Shown here one piece after another: positions 1 to 8,126 of a stretch of 64,000 bases of DNA (within the stretch, counting starts at the first letter, position 1; the number at the start of each line of letters is the position of its first letter). A program made the position numbers and the translations under genes. The notes under the pieces were generated by a model. The model ran no database searches. It was not told the DNA's origin and worked only from the letters and a program-made list of their open reading frames with translations. Origin of the DNA: Halopseudomonas maritima. Its GTDB lineage: Bacteria > Pseudomonadota > Gammaproteobacteria > Pseudomonadales > Pseudomonadaceae. The stretch lies in contig NZ_CP079801.1 in assembly GCF_021545785.1 (NCBI RefSeq), positions 2,232,001 to 2,296,000 of the forward strand. Reading direction: 5' to 3'.

Positions 1-1
1 G

Positions 2-736
2 AAAATGTGTAACTCCGGCGGTGCCCCGTTGCCGGTGGAGGTCCAGCAGCAATACATGGCGCGCTCTGGCTGTGCGTTGCGTGAAGGCTGGGGCATGACC
101 GAGACCACCACCAGCGGCACCTTTAACCCGCGTGATGCCGCGCCTCGTCCGGGCTCCTGCGGTATCCCCGTACCCGGCGCGGAGATCCGCATTCTGCCGC
201 TGGATGGCAGCGAAACCGAGCTGCCGGCCGGTGAACGTGGCGAGGTGTGCATCAAGGGGCCCAATATCACGGCGGGCTACTGGAAGCGGCCTGACGCCAC
301 GGCCGAGGCGATGACCAGCGAGGGTTTCCTGCGCACCGGGGATATCGGCTACATGGACGAGGATGGCTATGTTTTCATCGTCGATCGCACCAAGGACATG
401 ATCTTGTGCAGCGGTTACAACGTGTACCCGCGCACCATTGAAGAGGCGATCTACGAGTACCCGGGGGTCGAGGAGGTGTCTGTGATCGGCGTGGCCGATG
501 CCTACCGCGGGCAGGCGCCCAAGGCCTTTATCAAGCTGAAGGCGGGTGCCGAGACGTTTGACTTCGAGACCTTGCAGGCCTTCTTGTCGTCACGGCTGGG
601 TAAGCACGAGCGACTGGCCGCGATGGAGATTCGCCCTGAGTTGCCCAAGACGCCGGTCGGCAAGCTGTCCAAGAAGGAGCTTTACGAGGAAGAGCGTCAG
701 CGCCAGGCGAGCGCCGCGAGTGCGGCGACCGCCTGA
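2..736 (+). CDS. AMP-forming acyl-CoA synthetase, C-terminal part (cut by window edge)
   Basis: The frame is open from the first bases, so the N-terminal half lies outside the window. What remains is the end of an ANL-superfamily adenylating enzyme, which activates a carboxylic acid to acyl-AMP and then acyl-CoA. Visible motifs are the A5-like GWGMTETT, the TGD motif (RTGDIGYMDEDGY), the hinge region VDRTKDMILCSGYNVYPRTIE, and the C-terminal PKTPVGKLSKKEL with the conserved lysine. GYNVYP is typical of medium- and long-chain fatty acyl-CoA ligases. The substrate cannot be decided from this fragment. The convergent chemoreceptor gene ends 19 bp downstream. Family is confident, specificity unknown. 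Confidence 0.9.
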   Translation, partial: KMCNSGGAPLPVEVQQQYMARSGCALREGWGMTETTTSGTFNPRDAAPRPGSCGIPVPGAEIRILPLDGSETELPAGERGEVCIKGPNITAGYWKRPDATAEAMTSEGFLRTGDIGYMDEDGYVFIVDRTKDMILCSGYNVYPRTIEEAIYEYPGVEEVSVIGVADAYRGQAPKAFIKLKAGAETFDFETLQAFLSSRLGKHERLAAMEIRPELPKTPVGKLSKKELYEEERQRQASAASAATA

Positions 737-755
737 GCTGAGACAGACGCGCTGA

Positions 756-2378
756 TCAGGCCGACAGACGCCCGGTCAGCGTACCCAGCTCGCCAGACAG
801 CTCGTGCAGTGTCTGGCTGGCGCGGGAGGTGCTGTCGACTTCTTTCTGGTTGGCCGCAGCAATATCGGTGATTTCGGTAATGTTGCGGCTGATGTCCTCG
901 GCCACGCTGGTCTGCTCGTCGGCGGCGGTAGAAATCTGCCGGTTCATGTCGCGTACCGCCTCGATGGCCTGGGTGATCTGCTGCAGACGCTCGCCGGCCT
1001 GGTTGACCTGCTGCATGCTGTTTTCGCTTTGCGCCTGACCGCTGGCGATGGCCTTGACCGCTTCGCCGGCGCCGGTCTGCACATCGTTGATGATCTGCTG
1101 GATTTCCGAGGTCGACTCGGCGGTGCGCTGGGCCAGGGTGCGTACCTCGTCGGCCACCACGGCAAAGCCCCGGCCTGCCTCGCCTGCGCGGGCGGCTTCA
1201 ATGGCCGCATTGAGGGCCAGCAGGTTGGTCTGCTCGGCAATCCCCTGAATCACATCCAGCACCTTGCCAATACGCGTACTGTCGCCTTCCAGGCGCTGAA
1301 TCACGTCGGTGGTGTGGTTGATCTGTTGCAGCATTGCCTGCATGGCCGCAATGGTCTGCTGCATCACGGCGGCGCTCTGCTGGGCGTTGTTGTCGGCGTC
1401 GTCGGCGGCATGGGCCGCTTCGGCGGCGTGCTGCGCGACCTGTACGGCGGACGCTGACATTTCCTGCATCGCGGTGGCCACCTGGTCGGTGCGCGAGAAC
1501 TGGTCGCGGCTGCCCTGGGCCATACGGGTGGCAATGGTGTTCAGCTCGCCGCTGGCGCGATCCAGCTCGCCGGTACTGCGCTTGAGCTGGCCAAAGGTGC
1601 TCTCAAGAAAGTCGCGTAGCTGGTTGGCGGCGCGGGCCAGGGTGCCCAGCTCGTCGTGGCGGTGGCTGTTGACCGGCTGGCCGAGGCGGCCCTGGCTCAG
1701 TTGCTCAATCTGCCGTATCAGGTGGGTGATCGGGTTGACCAGGCGACGCTCCACCAGCCACTGGCTCAGTACGCCGATCAGGACGGCGGCGACACAGAGG
1801 CTGACCAGCCCGATCCACATGGCGCTGTTAGCGGCCTGGTGAATCTGTGTGCTTTGTGCCTGCGCCTGCTGATTGAGGCGCACGGCAAGATCACTCAGGT
1901 GCTCGCTGAAGTCCCGGTCAATGCCGCGCGCGGCCTGATCGCCCGCAGTGGGGTCCATGCCGGCAGATTCAAAGGCTCGCAGGCTAGTGCGGTAGGCGGT
2001 GCCAAGCGCCTGGTGCTCCTGCACCAGCTGACGGGCCTCGGCCTGCTGGGCGCTGTCGATGTCCAGTGCGGCGATGGCCTGCAGGGTGGTCTGCACGTCT
2101 GCCTCGGCCTGTTTAAACTGGTTCCAGTACTTGCTGCGATCGGCGTTGTCGCTGCCGCGCAACAGCACGTTCTTCCATTCCTGCACCTGGGTCTTGAACT
2201 CCAGGTTGGCGCGGTTGATCAGGCTCGCGCTGGCTAGCGGACGGTCCAGCAGCCCCTGATAATTACGGACGCTGCCGGCCAGCGTCAGGGTGATGATGAG
2301 GGCAACCAGCAGCATCAGAGCGAGGCTGCCGAGCATGAGCGCCAGTGTTTGCTGGCGCAGGGAGCGGTTGATGGCCAT
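756..2378 (-). CDS. Methyl-accepting chemotaxis protein (4HB sensor, HAMP)
   Basis: Chemoreceptor of about 540 residues. The start chosen is MAINRSLRQQ, because AAAGG lies just upstream; a start 13 codons earlier is open but has no better site. A transmembrane helix spans about residues 11-34. A helical periplasmic domain of about 150 residues resembles a four-helix-bundle sensor, and a second membrane helix falls near 185-207. HAMP follows, then the long cytoplasmic coiled coil with the conserved tip EQTNLLALNAAIEAARAG near 380-400. It should signal to CheA/CheW. The ligand is unknown, and no che gene lies in the window. The C-terminus ends in GTLTGRLSA, with no CheR-tethering pentapeptide visible. 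Confidence 0.93.
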   Translation of the reverse strand: MAINRSLRQQTLALMLGSLALMLLVALIITLTLAGSVRNYQGLLDRPLASASLINRANLEFKTQVQEWKNVLLRGSDNADRSKYWNQFKQAEADVQTTLQAIAALDIDSAQQAEARQLVQEHQALGTAYRTSLRAFESAGMDPTAGDQAARGIDRDFSEHLSDLAVRLNQQAQAQSTQIHQAANSAMWIGLVSLCVAAVLIGVLSQWLVERRLVNPITHLIRQIEQLSQGRLGQPVNSHRHDELGTLARAANQLRDFLESTFGQLKRSTGELDRASGELNTIATRMAQGSRDQFSRTDQVATAMQEMSASAVQVAQHAAEAAHAADDADNNAQQSAAVMQQTIAAMQAMLQQINHTTDVIQRLEGDSTRIGKVLDVIQGIAEQTNLLALNAAIEAARAGEAGRGFAVVADEVRTLAQRTAESTSEIQQIINDVQTGAGEAVKAIASGQAQSENSMQQVNQAGERLQQITQAIEAVRDMNRQISTAADEQTSVAEDISRNITEITDIAAANQKEVDSTSRASQTLHELSGELGTLTGRLSA

Positions 2379-2632
2379 GTTCGTACCTTTGGGGGTGCGT
2401 ACCGGATGGTCCTTCATGCCGGAGGGTGAGGGGTGTTGGCAGCGGCACCGGGCGGGTGGCGAGTCTGAATGCTCGCCCGTCGCGCCAGGGTGCGTTGAGC
2501 TGTGCCGGTATTATCGGCTTTGCGCGGAAAATCTGAATCTTTTTGTCACGACTGCGTATGGGCGATGCTGTCACCGTGCGGGCCTTTCATTGATAATGGG
2601 CGCCGTTTTTCATTTTGCACAGGAATCTGAAC

Positions 2633-3604
2633 ATGCTGTTGGCACTTGCCGCCGTTATTGCCGGTTTGGCTCTGTTGGTGTGGAGCGCAGATCGCTTCGT
2701 GGATGGCGCGTCAGCGACGGCGACCCACGCCGGCATGCCGCCGCTGCTGATCGGTATGCTGATCATCGGCTTTGGCACCTCCGCGCCGGAAATGGTGGTC
2801 TCGGCGCTGGCCGCCGGGCAGGGCAATCCGGGGCTCGCGCTGGGCAACGCCTATGGTTCGAACATCACCAATATCGCATTGATCATCGGTCTGGTGGCGA
2901 TCATCAGCCCGATCAAGGTGCACTCCCAGGTGCTGCGCAAGGAGTTGCCGATTCTGCTGGGCGTGACCCTGCTGGCCGGCTATCAGTTGCTGGACGGCAG
3001 CCTGTCGCGCAACGATGCCTGGGTGTTGCTGGGGGCGTTCTTCCTGCTGATGGGCTGGTCCATCGTTGAGGGTATGCGCAGCAAGGACGATGCCCTTTCC
3101 GGAGAGTACGCCGAGGAAGTGGCCAGCCACGCCATGCCACTGAACAAGGCGCTGTTCTGGCTGATTTTGGGGCTGGTGCTGCTGATTGCCAGCTCGCGTC
3201 TGCTGGTCTGGGGCGCTGTCTATATCGCCGAAGGGCTGGGTGTCAGTGACCTGATCATCGGTTTGACTATTGTGGCGATTGGCACCTCGCTGCCGGAGCT
3301 GGCCTCATCGCTGGCCGCGATTCGCCGCAACGAGCACGATCTGGCGCTGGGTAACGTGATTGGCTCGGGCCTGTTCAACACCCTCGCGGTGGTGGGTATC
3401 GCCGCCGGTATCGCGCCGCTGGCGGTGGAGCCGGTGGTGCTGTATCGCGACTGGGTGGTGATGTTTGCTCTGACCTTCGTGCTGCTGGTCATGGGTATTG
3501 GGCGCATGGGCAAGCAGGGCACCATCTCCCGTTTCAACGGCGTGCTGCTGCTGGCAACCTACGTCGGCTATACCGCTTATCTGGTTAGCACCATGCTGAC
3601 CTGA
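2633..3604 (+). CDS. Calcium/sodium antiporter family membrane protein (YrbG-like)
   Basis: A 323-residue CaCA-superfamily exchanger with about ten hydrophobic segments. It contains the two inverted alpha repeats of the family: GFGTSAPEM near residue 50 with LGNAYGSNITN after it, and AIGTSLPEL near 220 with LGNVIGSGLFN after it. The acidic residue in each repeat is the expected ion-binding site. The ATG at 2633 is chosen because AGGA lies about 8 bp upstream; a TTG 18 bp earlier is also in frame. It stands alone between the chemoreceptor and the VC0807-type gene. Family is clear; calcium as the substrate is inferred from homologues. Confidence 0.92.
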   Translation: MLLALAAVIAGLALLVWSADRFVDGASATATHAGMPPLLIGMLIIGFGTSAPEMVVSALAAGQGNPGLALGNAYGSNITNIALIIGLVAIISPIKVHSQVLRKELPILLGVTLLAGYQLLDGSLSRNDAWVLLGAFFLLMGWSIVEGMRSKDDALSGEYAEEVASHAMPLNKALFWLILGLVLLIASSRLLVWGAVYIAEGLGVSDLIIGLTIVAIGTSLPELASSLAAIRRNEHDLALGNVIGSGLFNTLAVVGIAAGIAPLAVEPVVLYRDWVVMFALTFVLLVMGIGRMGKQGTISRFNGVLLLATYVGYTAYLVSTMLT

Positions 3605-3699
3605 GCTGTCAGTGCATGGTCGCTGGCGCACCGCTGGGAGCGGAGCGCCAGCCTGTGTATGATGGCCCTTTCCCGTCGCCAGAGACCCTTTGCCCCGCC

Positions 3700-4413
3700 A
3701 TGTCTGATGCCCATCCTGCTCCTGCGCAGCACAAGCCGCGTCCGTTGATCGACCTGCTGGTCAGCATCATCATCCCGTCGATCATTCTGATGAAACTCAG
3801 CGGTGAAGCGCAGCTGGGCGCCGCCAATGCGCTGATCCTGGCGCTGGCGCTGCCGGTTGGCTGGGGCCTGTTCGAGCTGGTGCAGTACCGCAAGTTCAAC
3901 TTTATCGCGGCGCTGGGCGTGGTCAGCGTGCTGCTGACCGGCGGGATTGGCCTGCTGCAGCTGGATAACAAGTGGCTGGCCATCAAGGAGGCTGCGGTGC
4001 CGGGGGTGCTCGGGCTGGCGGTACTGATCTCCACCCGTACCCGCTATCCGCTGATTCGCACCATGCTCTACAACGAAAAGGTGATCAATGTCGCCCTGGT
4101 GCAGGAGCGCCTGCAGCAACGGGGGCAGGTGGACATATTCAACCTGCGGCTGTTGCGTGCCACCTACTTTCTGGCCGGCACCTTCTTCTTTTCCTCGGCA
4201 ATGAACTACATCCTGGCCAAGTGGATTGTCACCAGTCCGGCCGGCACCGAAGCGTTCAACGAGCAGCTGGGCCAGCTGACCCTGGTCAGCTACCCGATGA
4301 TCGCCATTCCCTCAATGGTGATGATGATGGGCATCCTCTTCTACCTCTGGCGCACCATCCACGGCCTCACCGGGTTGGGGATGGAGGAGATTATGGCGCA
4401 GCAGAAGGGCTAG
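3700..4413 (+). CDS. VC0807-type polytopic membrane protein
   Basis: A 237-residue protein starting MSDAHPAPAQ, with about six membrane segments and a cytoplasmic N-terminus rich in Pro and His. The pattern (LIDLLVSIIIPSIILMKL at the start, RKFNFIAALGV and YFLAGTFFFSSAMNY later) matches the conserved VC0807 family found in many gammaproteobacteria. No function is established for it. The frame is open 28 codons further upstream, but that stretch has no membrane character and no ribosome site. A strong intrinsic terminator follows at 4456-4488. Confidence 0.8.
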   Translation: MSDAHPAPAQHKPRPLIDLLVSIIIPSIILMKLSGEAQLGAANALILALALPVGWGLFELVQYRKFNFIAALGVVSVLLTGGIGLLQLDNKWLAIKEAAVPGVLGLAVLISTRTRYPLIRTMLYNEKVINVALVQERLQQRGQVDIFNLRLLRATYFLAGTFFFSSAMNYILAKWIVTSPAGTEAFNEQLGQLTLVSYPMIAIPSMVMMMGILFYLWRTIHGLTGLGMEEIMAQQKG

Positions 4414-4455
4414 CGACGCTAGCCAGCCGCAAGCCGCAAGCCGCAAGCTTCAAGC

Positions 4456-4488
4456 AAAACCCGCACGGTGTTCAGTCGTGCGGGTTTT
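4456..4488 (+). terminator. Intrinsic terminator of the VC0807-type gene
   Basis: A perfect 12-bp stem (AAAACCCGCACG with CGTGCGGGTTTT), a 9-nt loop, then CTTTT on the plus strand. Confidence 0.9.
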
Positions 4489-4574
4489 CTTTTGGCTGCA
4501 TGGGGGGGCACGCAGTGGTAGATGGCGTCAGCAGAACTGCATGCTGCGCGGCAGCCAATCCCGGCGCACAAACA

Positions 4575-4598
4575 AAACCCGGCATCGAGACCGGGTTT
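4575..4598 (-). terminator. Intrinsic terminator of the class V aminotransferase gene
   Basis: An 8-bp stem AAACCCGG/CCGGGTTT with an 8-nt loop. Read on the minus strand it is followed by TTGTTTG, which places it downstream of the aminotransferase gene that ends at 4655. Confidence 0.78.
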
Positions 4599-4654
4599 GC
4601 TTGTAGCTTGCCGCTTGTGGCTTGTCGCTGCTTTTACCGCTGCGTTTACCGCGC

Positions 4655-5779
4655 CTACAGCGCAGCAAAAGCCTCTCTCAGCGTGGCGACGGTGCGCTCG
4701 GGGTTGTGCAGCTTGTCTAGGCCGAACAGGCCCAGGCGGAAGGTTTTGAAGCCTTCTGGCTCGTCACACATCAGCGGTACGCCGGCGGCGGTCTGCAGGC
4801 CGAGGGGGGCGAAGGCCTTGCCGCTCTGGATGGCGTCGTTATCGGTATAGCTGACCACCACGCCCGGCGCGCCAAACCCGTCGGCGGCAACGCTTTTGTA
4901 GCCCAGCTCCTGCATCAGGCCGCGTACTGCAGTACCGAGGGCCAGCTGCTCCTGCTTGACCTTGTCGAAGCCGTAGTCGCGGGTTTCCAGCATGGTGTCG
5001 CGGAACGCCTTGAGGGCGTCGGTGGGCATGGTGGCGTGGTAAGCGTGACCACCATTTTCGTAGGCCTGCATGATTTGCCGCCATTTCTTCAGGTCGGCGG
5101 CAAAGCTGTTGCTGGTGGTTTGCTCCAACACCTGCTCGGCACGCTCGCTGAACATCACCAGTGCGCTGCACGGCGAGGCGCTCCAGCCCTTCTGCGGCGC
5201 GCTGATCAGCACGTCGATACCGCAGGCCTGCATGTCGACCCAGACCGTGCCGGAGGCAATGCAGTCCAGCACGAACAGGCCGCCAACCTCGTGCACGGCA
5301 TCAGCTACGGCGCGCAGGTAGTCGTCGGGCAGGATGATGCCGGCAGCGGTTTCAACGTGCGGGGCGAACACCAGGTCGGGCTTGCTGGCGCGGATCTCGG
5401 CAACCACCTGGTCGATCGGCGCGGGTGAAAAGGCCGGTTGCTGGCTGTTGTCAGACTTGGCAGCCTTGAGCACCACTTCGTTGGCCGGGATGCGGCCCAT
5501 CTCGAAGATCTGGCTCCAACGGTAGCTGAACCAGCCGTTGCGGATGACCAGACACTGCTTGTCCTGGGCGAACTGACGGGCAACTGCCTCCATGCCGTAG
5601 GTGCCGCCGCCGGGAACCACCGCAACCGCGTGGGCGTTGTAAACGCTCTTGAGCGTTGTGGAAATGTCGCGCATGACCTGCTGGAAGGTCTGGGACATGT
5701 GATTGAGCGAGCGGTCGGTGAAGACAACTGAGTATTCGAGCAGGCCTTCAGGGTCGATGGCAGGGACCAGTTTGGACAC
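4655..5779 (-). CDS. Class V PLP-dependent aminotransferase
   Basis: A 374-residue fold-type I enzyme of the alanine-glyoxylate/serine-pyruvate aminotransferase group. Visible features are VVPGGGTYGMEA near 54-65 (cofactor phosphate loop), LDCIASGTVW near 171-180 (Asp for the PLP pyridine nitrogen) and SAPQKGWSA with the Schiff-base lysine at about K197. The sequence is full length and starts MSKLVPAIDPEG. It is likely a small amino acid or 2-aminoethylphosphonate-type transaminase, but no neighbour fixes the substrate. It is transcribed alone: a terminator lies upstream (5807-5827) and another downstream (4575-4598). Confidence 0.87.
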   Translation of the reverse strand: MSKLVPAIDPEGLLEYSVVFTDRSLNHMSQTFQQVMRDISTTLKSVYNAHAVAVVPGGGTYGMEAVARQFAQDKQCLVIRNGWFSYRWSQIFEMGRIPANEVVLKAAKSDNSQQPAFSPAPIDQVVAEIRASKPDLVFAPHVETAAGIILPDDYLRAVADAVHEVGGLFVLDCIASGTVWVDMQACGIDVLISAPQKGWSASPCSALVMFSERAEQVLEQTTSNSFAADLKKWRQIMQAYENGGHAYHATMPTDALKAFRDTMLETRDYGFDKVKQEQLALGTAVRGLMQELGYKSVAADGFGAPGVVVSYTDNDAIQSGKAFAPLGLQTAAGVPLMCDEPEGFKTFRLGLFGLDKLHNPERTVATLREAFAAL

Positions 5780-5806
5780 GGGGTTTCTCCAGACAGGTGA
5801 CAGGAA

Positions 5807-5827
5807 AACGCCGGCAAAGCCGGCGTT
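5807..5827 (-). terminator. Intrinsic terminator of the TetR-DUF4334 operon
   Basis: A perfect 9-bp stem AACGCCGGC/GCCGGCGTT with a 3-nt loop. On the minus strand it runs into TTTTCC, between the DUF4334 gene and the aminotransferase start. Confidence 0.85.
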
Positions 5828-5930
5828 GATGTGCCGCCCATGCTACCCCGATTCAGAGCCGCGCGCAGTGCAGAAAAGCGGCGAATTGTTAAGGAGGCGC
5901 GGATTCATTCCGCCTGCGCCGGCACTATTG

Positions 5931-6437
5931 TTATTGCGCGTCGCGCGTCAGGTGAAAGAAAAACTCCAGCGGCTTGCCCTTGATGTCGCCCAGGCCGATG
6001 ACCAGGTCATCGTTGACCTTGCGGAAGTAGTCGATAATCGGCTGCTGGTCATAGATCAGCGCCGCCGATACCCTGCCGCCAAAGACCATCTCGCGGATCT
6101 GCGCGCGGCCAAGCTTGTCGTAGTTTTGCAGGGCGCCGTCCGGGCCGGGATAGAGGATGGGCTCAACGTCGTTGACGCTGGTGAAGCGCTTGCCGTACCA
6201 GTTCAGCGGGTCCGGCTCGGCACCGCCGTCAAACTTGCCGCCGCGCCAGGTGCCCAGCATGAGCTCCAGGCTGACCGGCTCCAGTTGTTTGAACAGCGGC
6301 ATCAGGGTCTCGGCCGGGTAGGCTTCGCCGCTGTTGATCATCTGCACAAAGCGCTCTTCGGCCTCGCCGGCCAGCGCGCCGGTGCTGAGCGCTGCGTCCA
6401 GGCCCGGCGCACTCAGGGTTGGTGCTGTCTTGTTCAT
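5931..6437 (-). CDS. DUF4334 (GXWXG) domain protein
   Basis: A 168-residue soluble protein. It holds the GXWXG motif near residue 61 (LGTWRGGKF), followed by a DUF4334-type C-terminal half (NWYGKRF, a pattern around RAQIREMVFGGRVSAALIYDQQPIIDYF, and VIGLGDIKG). The family has no established biochemical role; members are small beta-rich proteins often next to TetR regulators. Here the gene lies 44 bp downstream of a TetR gene on the same strand and is probably co-transcribed with it. That suggests it handles or responds to the small lipophilic ligand sensed by the regulator, which is inference only. Confidence 0.85.
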   Translation of the reverse strand: MNKTAPTLSAPGLDAALSTGALAGEAEERFVQMINSGEAYPAETLMPLFKQLEPVSLELMLGTWRGGKFDGGAEPDPLNWYGKRFTSVNDVEPILYPGPDGALQNYDKLGRAQIREMVFGGRVSAALIYDQQPIIDYFRKVNDDLVIGLGDIKGKPLEFFFHLTRDAQ

Positions 6438-6481
6438 CGTTGCTGCCTCGTCGTGTCAGTGACGCAGCAGGACGTTCGAGG

Positions 6482-7087
6482 TCAGCCGGTCAGCATCGAC
6501 CAGCACGTGGTGCAGGCGGCATCCAGATCGGCCTGTTCCAGCGTCAACAGGCCCTCGCGCTCGCACTTGATCAGGTTGGCAAAGCAACCCCAGACCATGG
6601 CCATCAGTACCTCGGCGCGCAGGTCGCTGCGATACACCCCTTGAGCCTGATAATCCCGGTATTGGCTGACCAATGGCGCAAAAAACCGCTGCTCCAGTTG
6701 CCGGCTTTCGCTGTCCAGGTAGGGGCGATGGTCCTGCATTTCCAGAAACCGGTAGGTATCCGGGTGTTCGCGGCTGTAGCGGATCATCCGTTGCCAGACC
6801 AGGCGAAACTGCGCCTCGGCATCCAGGGTGCGATCCAGCCCATCGAACAGCAGGTCACGCTTGAACTGCCGCTGCTCGCGGAACAGCTGGTTGACCAGAA
6901 CGTCCTTGCTGCTGAAGTAGCGATAGATGGTGCCGGTACCCACGCCGGCCTTGTTGGCCAGCGCAGGCATGGGAACACCGTTGACGCCACCCTCGGCAAA
7001 CACCGCCAGGGCAGCACGCAGAATGGCCGACCGCTTGTCCTTGATGCGTGGACGGGCGTTGGGCTTGGGGCGTGTCGGAGTTGTCAT
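6482..7087 (-). CDS. TetR/AcrR family transcriptional regulator
   Basis: A 201-residue repressor-type protein. The N-terminal helix-turn-helix is clear (RSAILRAALAVFAEGG, then KAGVGTGTIYRYFSSKDVL at about residues 45-64). The C-terminal ligand domain contains REHPDTYRFLEMQDHRPYL, a pattern seen in fatty-acid or acyl-CoA-type TetR proteins. It leads a two-gene operon with DUF4334. A 20-bp palindrome 65-84 bp upstream (7152-7171) is a good autorepression operator. The ligand is unknown. Confidence 0.92.
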   Translation of the reverse strand: MTTPTRPKPNARPRIKDKRSAILRAALAVFAEGGVNGVPMPALANKAGVGTGTIYRYFSSKDVLVNQLFREQRQFKRDLLFDGLDRTLDAEAQFRLVWQRMIRYSREHPDTYRFLEMQDHRPYLDSESRQLEQRFFAPLVSQYRDYQAQGVYRSDLRAEVLMAMVWGCFANLIKCEREGLLTLEQADLDAACTTCWSMLTG

Positions 7088-7151
7088 CTGCGCATTCTAG
7101 TCACTATCGCCGAAGGCTGAACAGTGCCCGTGAGGATGCTGCGCAACCATG

Positions 7152-7171
7152 CAGAATGAATGTTCATTCTG
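7152..7171. promoter_or_regulatory. Candidate TetR operator palindrome
   Basis: CAGAATGAATGTTCATTCTG has 9-bp perfect arms with a 2-bp centre. It resembles operators of TetR proteins with a GAATG half-site. It lies upstream of the TetR gene that starts at 7087. Confidence 0.75.
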
Positions 7172-7228
7172 TATGGTTAGCCTAACCTGCGCCGCAGGGT
7201 GTTGCCAAGAGGGGGGGGGAGCGGGCAG

Positions 7229-7254
7229 CTGGGCAGGCCGTGAGGCCTGCCCAG
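7229..7254. terminator. Strong hairpin after spuH
   Basis: A perfect 11-bp stem CTGGGCAGGCC/GGCCTGCCCAG with a 4-nt loop, beginning just past the spuH stop. On the minus strand no T-run follows; it is followed by a C-rich tract, so it may act as a 3' stabilising hairpin rather than a classic terminator. Confidence 0.7.
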
Positions 7255-7259
7255 TGTTT

Positions 7260-8126
7260 TCAGTTACGACGGCTGTCGATGACGGCCTGCCAGGTGATGG
7301 CCTCTTCCTCGGCAGGTGGTTGGCTGCGGCGCTTTTCGGCGCTGCGAGCGATCAACCAGCCGATCAGGGTAAAGACCGACACCGCCAGCAGAATCAGACT
7401 GGCAACCGCGTTGATTTCGGGCTTCACGCCAAGGCGCACGGCGGAGAAGACTTCCATCGGCAGGGTGGTGGAGCCGGGGCCGGAGACGAAACTGGCCAGT
7501 ACCAGGTCGTCCAGCGACAGGGTAAAGGACAGCAGCCAGCCCGCCGCGATCGAGGGGGCAATCATCGGCACGGTGATCAGCAGGAAGGTTTTCCACGGCC
7601 GCGCACCGAGATCCATCGCCGCTTCTTCAACCGACTGATCCAGCTCGCCCAGACGGCCGCTGACCACCACCGCGACGTAGGCAGTACAGAAGGTCACGTG
7701 GGCGATCCAGATGGTGACCATGCCGCGCTCAGCGGGCCAGCCGACCAACTGCGCCATGGCTACAAACAGCAGCAGCAGCGACAGACCGGTGATCACTTCC
7801 GGCATGACCAGCGGCGCAGTCACCAGCCCGGAGAACAGGGTGCGGCCACGGAAGCGCTTGATGCGGGTCATCACAAAGGCGGCCAGGGTGCCCAGCGCCA
7901 CCGCCGCGGTGGCGGTGAAGAAGGCGATCTGCAGACTGCGTTTGACCGAGTTCATCAACTGGGTGTTGTCCAGCAGGCCAACGTACCAGTGCACCGACCA
8001 GCCGCCCCAGACGGTAACCAGGCGCGAGGCGTTGAACGAGTAGATGACCAGAATAATCATCGGCAGATAGATGAAGATCAGGCCCAGCCAGAGCATGACG
8101 GTGGAGAAGGAGGGACGCTTGCTCAT
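7260..8126 (-). CDS. spuH: Polyamine ABC transporter permease SpuH/PotI
   Basis: A 288-residue inner-membrane permease of the spermidine/putrescine ABC importer, PotI/PotC type. It has six hydrophobic segments and the EAA signature loop EEAAMDLGARPWKTFLLITVPMIAPSI at about residues 168-194, which docks on the ATPase. Its ATG overlaps the end of spuG by 4 bp (ATGA), indicating translational coupling. It is the last gene of spuABCDEFGH. Partner assignment is by context: SpuF ATPase, SpuG permease, and SpuD/SpuE binding proteins. Confidence 0.93.
   Translation of the reverse strand: MSKRPSFSTVMLWLGLIFIYLPMIILVIYSFNASRLVTVWGGWSVHWYVGLLDNTQLMNSVKRSLQIAFFTATAAVALGTLAAFVMTRIKRFRGRTLFSGLVTAPLVMPEVITGLSLLLLFVAMAQLVGWPAERGMVTIWIAHVTFCTAYVAVVVSGRLGELDQSVEEAAMDLGARPWKTFLLITVPMIAPSIAAGWLLSFTLSLDDLVLASFVSGPGSTTLPMEVFSAVRLGVKPEINAVASLILLAVSVFTLIGWLIARSAEKRRSQPPAEEEAITWQAVIDSRRN

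Larger units (their letters stand above)
4421..4632. repeat. Heptad inverted-repeat element A (CAAGCNN units)
   Basis: The left arm at 4421-4455 is made of CAAGCCG, CAAGCCG, CAAGCTT and CAAGC units. The right arm at 4599-4631, read as its reverse complement, is CAAGCCA, CAAGCGG, CAAGCTA and CAAGC. The arms can pair with wobble. They enclose the two opposing terminators between convergent genes. Same family as the element at 35028-35184. Confidence 0.7.

Noticed and set aside
4421..4632. The CAAGCNN arrays as a CRISPR array.
   Set aside because: Units are 7 nt with no spacers, arranged as two inverted arms; no cas genes are present.
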